61,046 nt of DNA from Collinsella sp. (GCA_019425005.1 JAHYYK010000003.1:5875-66920), one strand, 5' to 3'; counted from the first letter of the stretch, positions 44,373 through 53,256 are shown. Notes: generated from the sequence alone by a model not told the origin. A program made the numbers and translations.

Positions 44373-45812
44373 CTAGTTCTCCTCGGCCTCGGCGGCCTCC
44401 TCAGCGAGACGCTGAGCTGCCAGCTCGGGAGTGAGGCCCTTGTACTCGGTCTCGCGGCCCTTAGCGCTGACGACGCGGACAACCTCGCCGATGAGCAGAA
44501 GCACGATGAAGATAACGATCATCGGGAGCTTGTCGCCAATTTCAGCGGCAGAGAACGGCACCAGCGTTGCAACGATGGCCAGGATCAGCTCGATGCAAGG
44601 GATGGCCAGCATGACCTTCATCATGGCACCCTTAAACGGGAACGTGAAGATGCGCTCGCGGTCGGGGTCGTTCTTGCGAAGGTTGAGGAACGCCGGGAAC
44701 ATCGGGATGTAGGTCAGCAGCAGGAAGACGACGGAGGTGCCGAAGAGCATCCAGAAGACGCCGTTGGAGATGGCATCGATGGGAACGAGCTGCAGGCACA
44801 GCACCAGGGAGGCAACGACGGCGTTGACCAGGTTGGCACCGTTGGGCATGTCGTCATCAGAGATCATCGAGGCGAAGACCTTGGGCATGTTGCCGTGCTC
44901 GGCAGCGTAGCGAGCAACGGAGTTAACGCCGAAGGACCAAGCAGCCATGTTGGCGAACAGGGTGATCAGGAAGGCAATGCAGATGACCTTAAAGATCATG
45001 GAGTCGCCCACCATGGTCTGGACTGCATAAATCATGCCGTAGTCTGGGTCGATGGAATCGGCCGGCACAGCAGCGCCGATGCCAAAGCCAGCGAACAGGT
45101 AGATCACGGCGATGGACAGGCCACCGACGATGATAGCCTTGGGAATATCGCGAGCGGGATCGGCCATGTCATCGGTCATGGTGCAGATGACCTCGAAGCC
45201 CATGAAGTTAAAGATGATGATCGACAGGTAACCGAGAGCGTTGGTGTTGGTGAGCTCGGGCAGGAAGGTGGCAGCGGACATGTCGTTCGCAAAACCGTTC
45301 TCCATGGCATACCAAATGCCCAGGGCGCCAACGATAACGGCGACGGCGACCTTGATGATGGCGCCACCGTTAAGGACCCACTCGGAGTCGGCCGCCTTGG
45401 AGCGGCCCATGAGGTAGACGATCCACACAAAGGCAAGATCGATACCCATCTTGGCGATCAAGTTGAACTCAACGCCAAAGACCATGCCCAAAATGTCGGG
45501 GAACATGGTAGCCAGCGAGGCAATCCACAGCGGGTAGTTGACCCAGTAGTAATACGAGATGCGGGCGCCCCATTTGTCGCCCAGGCCATCGCGTACCCAG
45601 TCGTAAATGCCGCCCTCGCCGTCATAGGTGGTGCCGAGCTCGGCAACAACCATGCCATAAGGAAGCAGGAAGGTCAGGATCAGGAAGATCCACCAGAAGA
45701 ACTGCTGGTTGCCAATGGCAGCAGCAGGAGCGGCGGCCTCGCAAACGAAGACGACGCAGATGATGGTCGAAATGACCGTCAAAAAGGAAAGCTTTTTCTT
45801 TCCGTCGCTCAT
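44373..45812 (-). CDS. APC-family permease, probable agmatine/putrescine antiporter
   Basis: 479 residues, about twelve membrane helices, with the same landmarks as its paralogue at 40844 (EAAAPAAAIGNQQFFWW, GGIYDWVRDGLGDKWGARISYYYWVN, FNFMGFEVICTM). Placed between putrescine carbamoyltransferase and agmatine deiminase, it is the best candidate for importing agmatine in exchange for putrescine. RBS AAGGAGCTCATC. Gap of 132 bp from ptcA. The substrate is inferred from context. Confidence 0.92.
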   Translation of the reverse strand: MSDGKKKLSFLTVISTIICVVFVCEAAAPAAAIGNQQFFWWIFLILTFLLPYGMVVAELGTTYDGEGGIYDWVRDGLGDKWGARISYYYWVNYPLWIASLATMFPDILGMVFGVEFNLIAKMGIDLAFVWIVYLMGRSKAADSEWVLNGGAIIKVAVAVIVGALGIWYAMENGFANDMSAATFLPELTNTNALGYLSIIIFNFMGFEVICTMTDDMADPARDIPKAIIVGGLSIAVIYLFAGFGIGAAVPADSIDPDYGMIYAVQTMVGDSMIFKVICIAFLITLFANMAAWSFGVNSVARYAAEHGNMPKVFASMISDDDMPNGANLVNAVVASLVLCLQLVPIDAISNGVFWMLFGTSVVFLLLTYIPMFPAFLNLRKNDPDRERIFTFPFKGAMMKVMLAIPCIELILAIVATLVPFSAAEIGDKLPMIVIFIVLLLIGEVVRVVSAKGRETEYKGLTPELAAQRLAEEAAEAEEN

Positions 45813-45944
45813 GATGAGCTCCTTCGCTCAGTCTTGGACAGATCCGAGGCCCAAGGTACTAAGGCAATTGCCTGAGCCTCGGTGAGCGGGCGACAGGAGA
45901 CGAGCATCCGCCGCCCGCAAACGTGCGTTTAGCAGGCTTAAGGC

Positions 45945-47018
45945 TTAGAGCTGCTCGAGAGCCTCGAGAGCGGCGTGAAGCTCGGCCTTGGCGGAGTACT
46001 CGACACCCTCGTCGTTGAGCGGGGTGCGCTTGCCCAGGGCAGCGAGGAGAGCACGGATGGAGTGCTTGCGGTTCTCGGCCTCGACCCAGCACAGGGAGCG
46101 CTCGGGATCGTCCATAACCTCGTCGACGACTTCCTCGTTGCGAGTGGCCGGCAGGCAGTGCATGAACTTGGAGTTGGGGCCGGCGAAGTTCATCATGTCC
46201 ATGGTGACCTGATACTTGGGGTAGAACACGTCCATGTAGTTCTCGCCCGAGACCTCCTCGTCGTACAGGCCATACCACACGTCGGTGTAGATGAAGTCGG
46301 CGCCCTTGATGCACTCGATGTCGTCGGAGATGACGACGGAGCCGCCGGAGACCTTGCAGTTCTCCTCGGCGATGGCCATCATCTGCTTGCCGAACTCGGC
46401 GCGCTCCTCAACGGTGCCAACGTGCAGGCCGCCGTCGGGGATCTGGTGGCCCTTGGGTCCAAACTGGACAAACTTCATGCCGACCTTGGAGGCGATGAAC
46501 ATGAGGGAGACGCAGACCTGGGTGGCGTCGCCGATGAAGGCCAGGGTGCAGTCCTCGATCTTCTTGCCCTCGGGGAGGTTCTCGAGCATGGTCATGAGGT
46601 CGCCCATCTCCTGCGTGGGATGGTTGAACTCGGACATGCCATTGATGACGGGCACAGCGGAGCCCTCGGCGAGGCCGACGACGTCCTTGTGACGGTCAAC
46701 GCGAGCCATCATGATGTCGAGCAGCGAGCCCATAACGCGAGCGGTGTCGCCCAGGGACTCGTGACCGCCGAGCTGGATGGTGCCAGGGCCATAGAACTGA
46801 GCATGGCCGCCGAGGTCGGTCATAGCGGTCTCGAAGGAAAGACGGGTGCGGGTGGAAACCTGCTGGAAGATCATGCCAAGGCTCTGGTTGCGGAGCAGGT
46901 GCGGATAATAACCGTCAACCTTGATGGCCTTCTTCATTGCCAGGCCAAGATCCTCGATAGCCAGGATCTGCTCTTTGGTGAAGTCGTTGGTGTCGATGAA
47001 ATCCTTAGGCAGCGCCAT
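45945..47018 (-). CDS. ptcA: Putrescine carbamoyltransferase
   Basis: 357 residues, aspartate/ornithine carbamoyltransferase superfamily. Splits N-carbamoylputrescine with phosphate into putrescine and carbamoyl phosphate. Seen: carbamoyl-phosphate loop STRTRLSFE (55-63), FNHPTQEMGD, and HCLPATR. In ornithine carbamoyltransferase the first motif is STRTRCAFE, and the pairing with aguA favours the putrescine enzyme. The longer C-terminal tail also fits. ATG at 47018 after AAAGGAATCGAC. First gene of the agmatine cluster and divergent from a membrane LuxR regulator. No carbamate kinase gene is in the window. Confidence 0.9.
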   Translation of the reverse strand: MALPKDFIDTNDFTKEQILAIEDLGLAMKKAIKVDGYYPHLLRNQSLGMIFQQVSTRTRLSFETAMTDLGGHAQFYGPGTIQLGGHESLGDTARVMGSLLDIMMARVDRHKDVVGLAEGSAVPVINGMSEFNHPTQEMGDLMTMLENLPEGKKIEDCTLAFIGDATQVCVSLMFIASKVGMKFVQFGPKGHQIPDGGLHVGTVEERAEFGKQMMAIAEENCKVSGGSVVISDDIECIKGADFIYTDVWYGLYDEEVSGENYMDVFYPKYQVTMDMMNFAGPNSKFMHCLPATRNEEVVDEVMDDPERSLCWVEAENRKHSIRALLAALGKRTPLNDEGVEYSAKAELHAALEALEQL

Positions 47019-47140
47019 GTCGATTCCTTTCCGCCGGTCGTGCCGACTATTGCTATGAGGCGCTCGAACATCACGCCTCGTGTTGACAAGACCATCATTC
47101 ACCCGTATGCAATTTTTACCTAGTTTATTCGGGATTAAAG

Positions 47141-47230
47141 ACCGTTCACGGAGTTACACCCCCTCTAAACCAATATAAACCCGCAGGTAGCCAGCTTGCA
47201 GGGGGTTTACTATCTAGAACCGCGAACGGT
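47141..47230 (-). repeat. Class B-like stem upstream of ptcA
   Basis: Outer arms ACCGTTCACGG and CCGCGAACGGT. On minus the apical part reads CTACCTGCGGGTTTATATTG (47171-47190), one base from the class B motif. It lies in the 329-bp ptcA/luxR divergent region, in sense with ptcA. Confidence 0.5.
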
Positions 47231-47347
47231 ATACGGCTATGCTGTATCTCGGCGCCTAATCCGCAATGGAACGAAGGGTTGAGACGTCTATATCCCACAA
47301 GGTATACAGGGCTCGGCCATAGATGAAATGAGATGGGACGGTGGCAG

Positions 47348-48313
47348 ATGAACACCCTGATGTTCTTCTATACCCTAGCGATACTCGTGATCTGTATTGT
47401 GACGGCAGTGCTTTCGCTTGCCGCCTATGCCTCGTCTCGTCGACGCTTCTTTATCTATGGCAGCGGCGTTTTTATTTGCTATGCCATCGAGATGACCGAG
47501 ATCTTCTTTTTTGAATACACGTTGCAAAACCAGAGTTTTCCAGCCAGCGACTATTACTCAATTACCATGCCTGTGTTGCGGACCCTTGTGGCGACCGCTT
47601 CACAAGCTTTTATCTGGCTCATTGCCATGGACTTGCTCGACAAACATTCAAAAAAGCAGTTTGTTATTCCCGTCGCAACGTTCTTCCTGAGCGAGCTGCT
47701 GGTCATTGTCGCTGTCCCCTACGGCCCCATGCATCAATGGCTCTACTACACGATGCGTCAGGTATTCCTTGTATTTGTGGGACTGTATATCTTTTGGACG
47801 GCGCATAAAAGCACGCAGGTCGAGCTTAAGGCGCGCGTCAACAATCAACGAAAGCACCTCATTATCGGCGCCATTCTGGTCGGGTGCATCGTTGCCGAGG
47901 ATTTCTACAACATCCTTGTTGTTCCCATGAGCCTGGCACCCTCTTGGCTGCAGCTGTACCTGTCCGAGCGCAACTTTAGCGAGAACATCTTTGCGTGCTA
48001 CTTTGCGATTCTGCTGATCATCTATGCCTATCACGTGCTTTCGATTCGCATGCAGGAGGCGCCCGAGGAAAAGAACGTCAGCGATCTTGATCGACACATC
48101 GAAGAGCAGATGCCCTTCTATCGCAACGCCTACAAGCTCTCCAACCGCGAAACCGAAGTCATGCGTCTGGTTGTGTTGGGCAAATCGAACCAAGAGATCG
48201 CTGACGAGCTCTTCCTTGCCGTGGGCACCGTCAAGACCCATATCCACAACATCCTGGTCAAAACTGAGCAGCAAAACCGCACGACGCTCATCCTCCACTT
48301 TTGGAAACGATAA
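47348..48313 (+). CDS. LuxR-type regulator with seven-helix membrane domain
   Basis: 321 residues. The N-terminal 215 residues form about seven hydrophobic segments with no recognisable ligand domain; after a short charged linker, residues 255-321 are a LuxR/FixJ helix-turn-helix (LSNRETEVMRLVVLGKSNQEIADELFLAVGTVKTHIHNILVKT). Such membrane-bound LuxR proteins are frequent in Coriobacteriia and often sit beside the catabolic genes they serve. Here it is divergent from ptcA, so it probably senses agmatine or putrescine at the membrane. ATG at 47348 with a weak GGTGG site. Confidence 0.88.
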   Translation: MNTLMFFYTLAILVICIVTAVLSLAAYASSRRRFFIYGSGVFICYAIEMTEIFFFEYTLQNQSFPASDYYSITMPVLRTLVATASQAFIWLIAMDLLDKHSKKQFVIPVATFFLSELLVIVAVPYGPMHQWLYYTMRQVFLVFVGLYIFWTAHKSTQVELKARVNNQRKHLIIGAILVGCIVAEDFYNILVVPMSLAPSWLQLYLSERNFSENIFACYFAILLIIYAYHVLSIRMQEAPEEKNVSDLDRHIEEQMPFYRNAYKLSNRETEVMRLVVLGKSNQEIADELFLAVGTVKTHIHNILVKTEQQNRTTLILHFWKR

Positions 48314-48314
48314 C

Positions 48315-48362
48315 CTACCAAAAAGGGACAGGTTTATTTTGGCAGGTTTTATCTGGGCAAAT
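48315..48362 (-). repeat. 45-bp dispersed repeat, copy R6
   Basis: Minus-strand match to the consensus, starting 2 nt after the luxR stop. First part of the segment shared with 39925-40302. Confidence 0.85.
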
Positions 48363-48365
48363 GCC

Positions 48366-48406
48366 AAAACCGCCGCGAGGGAGCTACTTTCCCTCGCGGC
48401 GGTTTT
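48366..48406 (+). terminator. Terminator of the membrane LuxR gene
   Basis: AAAACCGCCGCGAGGG pairs perfectly with CCCTCGCGGCGGTTTT; usable on both strands. Confidence 0.8.
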
Positions 48407-48420
48407 CTAGCAGTAAAACC

Positions 48421-48539
48421 AAGTGAGTAGGCTTTTGGCGGGATGCCGAGCACGCCCCAAAACACCACCGCCCTGACCTGCGGTTTTATTGAGCGTTTGG
48501 CGCGGTGTGCTCGACAAGTCCAAAAAAGTCTACTCACTT
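48421..48539 (+). repeat. Class B long stem, copy 4
   Basis: Outer arms AAGTGAGTAGGCTTTTGG and CCAAAAAAGTCTACTCACTT, inner helix CCGAGCACGCC with GGTGTGCTCG, apical CTGACCTGCGGTTTTATTG at 48474-48492. It lies between two terminators. Confidence 0.75.
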
Positions 48540-48563
48540 GCATCTGAGAGGCATCCGATAGAC

Positions 48564-48610
48564 AAAAAACCGCCGCGAAAAGGGTCCGGACCCCGTTCGC
48601 GGCGGCTGTT
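48564..48610 (-). terminator. Terminator of the Bce-like ABC operon
   Basis: On minus, GCCGCCGCGAA ... TTCGCGGCGG is followed by TTTTTTGTC, 33 nt past the permease stop. Confidence 0.8.
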
Positions 48611-48642
48611 CGCGTTGGTTTTGCGACGATTTTGCCCGCTTG

Positions 48643-50880
48643 TTACTCGCTGTAACGGGTGGCGATGGCAGCTTGTACCATGCCGGTGCTCATGAGATAG
48701 GTCACCAGGAAGTAGCCACCGTATGCTGCCAGGAAGATTGCACAGGTGAGGCCCACGGTGCCGCCGATGCTCATATTTCCGAAAATGCTCACCAGCTCGA
48801 TGATCACCTTAAGTGCCACAAAGGAGTGCGCCAGGCCCACTGCCAGCGGGAACAGGAAGAATACCGCTTGCTGCGCCATCACCGAATGGCGAATCTGGCG
48901 GTCGTCGCAGCCGATCTGTGCCAGCACACGATAGCTGCGGCTGCCGTCGGCCACGTTGGAGAGTTGCTGGATCGACAGAATCGCCGCGCATGCAACGACC
49001 AATACAAAGCCGATGTAGATGGCTAGGTAGCTAATAAGACCGTTCATTTGCGCTGCTTGCGTGTACATCTCGGAGCGTGTGATGAAGGTTCCCCACGACC
49101 CCGGCTCCTTGCCGTCAACGAGCAGATTGTCGAGCACAGTGTATTTAATACTCTCGTCTGCCTCGGTCGTATCCATCCCCTGTTTGTAGTTAACGAGCAG
49201 GCTACTGGAATACGGCTGCAGATTAAGTTGGGACAACAGCTCGTCGGCAACGACGACGGTACCCGGATTACTGCCCATCGCCGAGTTGGCGATGGCCGCC
49301 GTATCTTCGTCCGACTTATCGGCTGCGGGCTTGAGTGTATGCCCGCCCAAGGTGAGGGTATGGCCGCCGGCCATGTATTTGGTGTACAGGTCGACCAGCT
49401 CGCCGCCCATATCACACGTGAGCAGATACTGGTCGTGACCGATGTGCACCGGCTCCTCGCCCATCATCTGGCGCAGTTTGTTGTACTGGCTCGCCGGCGT
49501 CACAAACAGACCCATCGCATCGGCATTGCTACCCCCGAACGCCTTGGGAAGCTTTTCGCCCATGATCTTGCACATCTCACTTGGGGTCACCGAAGGATTC
49601 GAGCCGCCAACCGGGTAACTCAGATACGAATCGATCTGCACATGCTCACCGGCAACATCGGCGATATTGACCTTCTTGCCGGTCTCGTCGTTGTTGTCCG
49701 CCGACTTGCCCTTAATACCGTCTGCAACGTTATCGGAATTGATACGATCGCCGTGCCATGCGGAGTACAAATCGACCGTTGTATCGGCCAGCACCATGCG
49801 ATCGGCCTCGGACGGATTGACATACTCTTTGTAGTAGTCGAGCGTTTCGGGCGTGTAATAGACATACGTCTGAGACACGTCAACAGGGTTATAGCGCTCC
49901 AGGTTCTCGTTCATCACGTTGGCAATCGACATACCGCACGTCACCGAGGTGATGGCCAAAAACAGGAGCATCGCGATGACGCCCATCGAAAAGCACACCG
50001 TGTTGACCTTGGCCGCAAGCTGGCGCACGGTAAACATGTTGAGGCCGCGCCAATACACGCCGCGCAGGCTCTGCAGCAGCTTGATGAGCATGCCTGAGAG
50101 TCCCCAGAACAGGGCAAAGGTGCCCACGGTAACCATAGCGGTCGTAATACCAAACTGGTTCATGGCCTCTTGCAGCTTGCTGTCCGTCGCGGTTAGCGGG
50201 AACCCATCACGTAGCAGACGGTAATAGGCCACGCCCACAAGCGCCACGCCCACGGCAAAGATGGCAATCGCAATCCAGGGGTTGCGTGTCTTGATGCTCT
50301 CGTTGCGACGCTCGGCACCCATAAGCTCGATAAGTTTGGTACGACGCACGGCGCGAAGGTTCAGCAGTAGCGTGAGCACAAACATCACGAGCATGCAGAC
50401 AAGGGTCAGGTTGAACGCATGCACCGAGAAAAAGAAGTGGAAATTGGCGATCTGTGTCTTAAAAAGCGAGGCCGTAAAGAACGTCATGAGCTGGGAGAGT
50501 CCCACACCCAGCACAATGCCGGCGACAAAGGCCACGACCGAGACAATCACCGTCTCGAGCGCCATGATCGTGGCGACGCGTCCGCGCCCCATGCCGAGCA
50601 CCTGATACAGGCCAAACTCCTTCTTGCGGCGTTTCATGATGAAGTTATTGGCATACACCATCAAAAAGGCCATGACACCGGCCAAAAAGTACGTCAGGTC
50701 GCCGAGCATGCTGCCCATAACCTGCGCCAAGCCCTTTTCATCGATGCCGGCGATGTCGACTTGCATCGAGATGGTGTTAAAGGCATAGAAGACCGTGACG
50801 CCCAGGGTGAGCGTCAAAAGGTAGACGAGGTAGTCGCGGCCGGCGCGGCGGACGTTGCCCCAAGCGAGTTTACAGAGCAT
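48643..50880 (-). CDS. FtsX-type ABC permease (BceB-like)
   Basis: 745 residues, about ten membrane helices with a large extracellular domain (about 330-600) between helices 8 and 9, the BceB/VraG layout that in Firmicutes handles antimicrobial peptides. Seen: first FtsX block FIMKRRKKEFGLYQVLGMGRG, second ADGSRSYRVLAQIGCDDRQI. The ATG at 50880 overlaps the ATPase stop by 11 nt; a GTG at 50892 is an alternative. No BceRS two-component system is adjacent. A relic of a homologous gene end sits at 40249. Confidence 0.92.
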   Translation of the reverse strand: MLCKLAWGNVRRAGRDYLVYLLTLTLGVTVFYAFNTISMQVDIAGIDEKGLAQVMGSMLGDLTYFLAGVMAFLMVYANNFIMKRRKKEFGLYQVLGMGRGRVATIMALETVIVSVVAFVAGIVLGVGLSQLMTFFTASLFKTQIANFHFFFSVHAFNLTLVCMLVMFVLTLLLNLRAVRRTKLIELMGAERRNESIKTRNPWIAIAIFAVGVALVGVAYYRLLRDGFPLTATDSKLQEAMNQFGITTAMVTVGTFALFWGLSGMLIKLLQSLRGVYWRGLNMFTVRQLAAKVNTVCFSMGVIAMLLFLAITSVTCGMSIANVMNENLERYNPVDVSQTYVYYTPETLDYYKEYVNPSEADRMVLADTTVDLYSAWHGDRINSDNVADGIKGKSADNNDETGKKVNIADVAGEHVQIDSYLSYPVGGSNPSVTPSEMCKIMGEKLPKAFGGSNADAMGLFVTPASQYNKLRQMMGEEPVHIGHDQYLLTCDMGGELVDLYTKYMAGGHTLTLGGHTLKPAADKSDEDTAAIANSAMGSNPGTVVVADELLSQLNLQPYSSSLLVNYKQGMDTTEADESIKYTVLDNLLVDGKEPGSWGTFITRSEMYTQAAQMNGLISYLAIYIGFVLVVACAAILSIQQLSNVADGSRSYRVLAQIGCDDRQIRHSVMAQQAVFFLFPLAVGLAHSFVALKVIIELVSIFGNMSIGGTVGLTCAIFLAAYGGYFLVTYLMSTGMVQAAIATRYSE

Positions 50881-51655
50881 CGGAGCCCTCACCGCCCATC
50901 ATGGCAACGACCTCCATAATGCGGTCGAAGAACTCTCGGCGGTCGGTGTCGCCGCGGCGCAGCTCGGTGAAGATCTTGCCGTCGCGAATGAACAGCACGC
51001 GGCTCGTGTAGCTGGCGGCAAAGCTGTCGTGCGTGACCATGAGCACGGTGGCGCGTAGGCGGCGGTTAAGGGCCTCCAGGCTCTCGAGCAGCAGGCGAGC
51101 GCTCTTGGAATCGAGGGCGCCGGTGGGCTCGTCGGCCATGATCATGGTTGGGTCGGTGACGAGCGCGCGAGCCGCGGCAACGCGCTGCTGCTGACCGCCG
51201 GACATCTGGTAGGGATACTTGTCGAGCACCTGGCTGATGGACAGGCGCGCGGCCACATCCTGCACGCGAGTCGAAATCTCTGCCGAGTTTGTGCGGGCGA
51301 TGGTGAGCGGCAGGGCGATGTTCTCGCGCGCCGTGAGCGTATCGAGCAGGTTGGAATCCTGGAAGATAAAGCCGAGCTCCTCGCGGCGGAACTGCGAAAG
51401 CTTAGCCTGCTTCATGCGTGTTACGTCCTGCCCGTTGATGCGGATGGTGCCGCTCGTGGCGCTATCGATGGTCGAGACGCAGTTGAGCAACGTCGACTTG
51501 CCCGAGCCCGAGGCGCCCATGATGCCAACGAATTCGGCGCGGTTGACGGTAAAGCTGACATCGTTGAGCGCGCGGGTCACGTTGCCCAGCGCTCCATATA
51601 CCTTTTCGAGATGCGCGACCTCCAGTACCGGGGTCGCCATGTGCGTGGTTTGCAT
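50870..51655 (-). CDS. ABC ATPase partner of the BceB-like permease
   Basis: 261 residues. Walker A GASGSGKST, signature MSGGQQQRVAAARAL, Walker B IMADEPTGALDSKSA, His switch VTHD. The sequence pattern (LDSKSARLLLESLEALNRRL) matches the BceA/MacB group. RBS AAAGGACTCGGT before ATG 51655. Coupled to the permease by overlapping reading frames. Divergent from the Nudix-Vsr gene across about 150 bp. Function by family: sensing and removal of cell-wall-active peptides; not proven here. Confidence 0.94.
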   Translation of the reverse strand: MQTTHMATPVLEVAHLEKVYGALGNVTRALNDVSFTVNRAEFVGIMGASGSGKSTLLNCVSTIDSATSGTIRINGQDVTRMKQAKLSQFRREELGFIFQDSNLLDTLTARENIALPLTIARTNSAEISTRVQDVAARLSISQVLDKYPYQMSGGQQQRVAAARALVTDPTMIMADEPTGALDSKSARLLLESLEALNRRLRATVLMVTHDSFAASYTSRVLFIRDGKIFTELRRGDTDRREFFDRIMEVVAMMGGEGSDAL

Positions 51656-51803
51656 ACCGAGTCCTTTCTTGCAATTAGTCTACGGCATCTATAGTCGCAA
51701 GAAGACGAGTCGGCTACCATCGATATGGCTTACGCTTGCCTTACCGTTGTGTAAGGTACGGGTAGCTAGCCTGTCACGTGTTGATGTTGAGAGAGGACTC
51801 CTG

Positions 51804-52793
51804 TTGAAGACTGTTCATGTTGCCGCTGGGATCATTCGCAAGGAAGGATCCGACGAGCTACTGGCCGTGCAGCGCGGCTATGGCGACATGCAGGGACTTT
51901 GGGAGTTCCCAGGTGGCAAGCTCATGCGCGGCGAGACGCCCGAGGACGCCGTGCGCCGCGAGCTCATGGAAGAGCTGCAGGTGAAGGTCAACAACCTGCG
52001 CGATTTCTACACCGTTGAGTATGACTACCCCGATTTTCATCTCTCCATGGAGTGCTACTACTGCTCGCTGGCTAAAGAGTCCGACGAGCCCCAGAAGCAC
52101 GACCGCCAGCTCGATATCCGCTGGATTCCGCGCACTTCGCTTGCCACGGTGGAATGGATGCCCGCCGATAAGGGGCTTATCGATGCTCTGATTGAGTTGA
52201 AGGAAGATCGGCTTGAGGCCAACGGCACTGCCAACGACGCCGAGGCCACCACGACCGACGAGCCCGCCACCAAACCCAAGCGCGCACCGAAGCGCCGCAG
52301 CAAAAAGCGTCCCAAGCCTGGCCTGCTGGACGGCATCGACACCTCGGACCTTTCCGCCGACGAACGTGAACTCGTGCGCCGTCGCGCCGCTATAAAAAAG
52401 TCCATGAAGGGCAACAAGCGCGCCAACACCAAGCCCGAGCTGCTCGTTCGCCAGCGCCTGCGCGCCGCAGGCCTTACGGGATACCGTCTGGAATGGAAGG
52501 TGCCCGGAAAGCCCGACATCGCCTTTCCCGGGCGCAAGATCGCCATCTTCGTCAACGGCTGCTTTTGGCACCGCTGCCCCAAGTGCAATCCGAGCCAGCC
52601 CAAGCGCAACGTTGAGTTTTGGGAGGCAAAGTTCCGTCGCAACGTCGAGCGCGACCGTGCTGCTGTGACAGCACTCACTCAAATGGGCTGGACACCCATA
52701 ACCATCTGGGAATGCGAGCTCAAAAAAGACCGCATCGACGCCACGATGGAAAAGGTCATCGAGCAGGTGCGCGCCGCAGAGCCGCAGCGCTAA
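51804..52793 (+). CDS. Fusion of Nudix (MutT-like) hydrolase and Vsr mismatch endonuclease
   Basis: 329 residues, two repair domains in one chain. Residues 1-130: Nudix fold, with the Nudix box starting GGKLMRGETPEDAVRRELME and ending EL, as in MutT enzymes that destroy 8-oxo-dGTP. Residues 150-190: basic linker (KPKRAPKRRSKKRPK). Residues 205-329: Vsr endonuclease, with NTKPE (metal Glu), PGKPDIAF (catalytic Asp), NGCFWHRCPKC (His and zinc ligands) and WTPITIWECEL. Vsr nicks T:G mismatches arising from 5-methylcytosine. Start TTG 51804 after GAGAGAGGAC. No cytosine methyltransferase is adjacent. Confidence 0.9.
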   Translation: MKTVHVAAGIIRKEGSDELLAVQRGYGDMQGLWEFPGGKLMRGETPEDAVRRELMEELQVKVNNLRDFYTVEYDYPDFHLSMECYYCSLAKESDEPQKHDRQLDIRWIPRTSLATVEWMPADKGLIDALIELKEDRLEANGTANDAEATTTDEPATKPKRAPKRRSKKRPKPGLLDGIDTSDLSADERELVRRRAAIKKSMKGNKRANTKPELLVRQRLRAAGLTGYRLEWKVPGKPDIAFPGRKIAIFVNGCFWHRCPKCNPSQPKRNVEFWEAKFRRNVERDRAAVTALTQMGWTPITIWECELKKDRIDATMEKVIEQVRAAEPQR

Positions 52794-52893
52794 CAGTGAG
52801 CATTCACACGCTCCGCACGTCCGCGCCACATCCACGTCACAAACCTTAGAAAGCCCTTAAGCCCAAAACCTTTCAAGAGTGTTACCCGATAGC

Positions 52894-52938
52894 TTTGACC
52901 TGCGGTTTCATCACAACGTCAAACCTCATTAAGCTTTT
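52894..52938 (+). repeat. Possible class B motif, isolated
   Basis: TTTGACCTGCGGTTTCATC near 52896, with TTTGAC pairing to GTCAAA. The long outer stem of other copies is not evident. It lies in the gap 52794-53046, where only a likely promoter near 52951-52973 (TTTGCA, TAATAC) was otherwise seen. Confidence 0.35.
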
Positions 52939-53046
52939 CTTTAGCGATTCTTTGCAACAGCCGCGGCATAATACTGCCAACGCACGGGACCTAGCAGCAC
53001 ACCCCGTGCGCAACCTTTTGGTGGACATCGAGGAGGCCGCATAAGC

Positions 53047-53256
53047 ATGCATTCTTCCAACGACGCAGCACAGCAGCCATCCCTAACACATGCAGACCTT
53101 TTCTCCTTCCCCCCGACACAGAGAAACGGCCTCCTCGACTCCCCCACCACAAAAGCCAAACGCTCAACCGACCAGAGCCACAACTTGCGAGCATCGTTCG
53201 AAAAGCTCCAAGCATCCCTAGACAAAACCTTCCCCAACCAAGCCCGGGCATACTAA
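53047..53256 (+). CDS. Possible small protein, unknown
   Basis: 69 codons starting at ATG 53047, with GGAGG 11 nt upstream and a TTTGCA...TAATAC promoter-like pair about 80 nt before. The product is polar, Ser/Thr/Gln-rich, with no hydrophobic segment or known motif. Its base composition is less GC-biased at third positions than in the neighbours, which weakens the case. It may be a real short gene or chance. Confidence 0.3.
   Translation: MHSSNDAAQQPSLTHADLFSFPPTQRNGLLDSPTTKAKRSTDQSHNLRASFEKLQASLDKTFPNQARAY

Noticed and set aside
51219..51803. In-frame extension upstream of the Nudix-Vsr gene
   Set aside because: It runs antisense through the ABC ATPase gene and has no family similarity; the protein begins at the TTG at 51804 after a good RBS.
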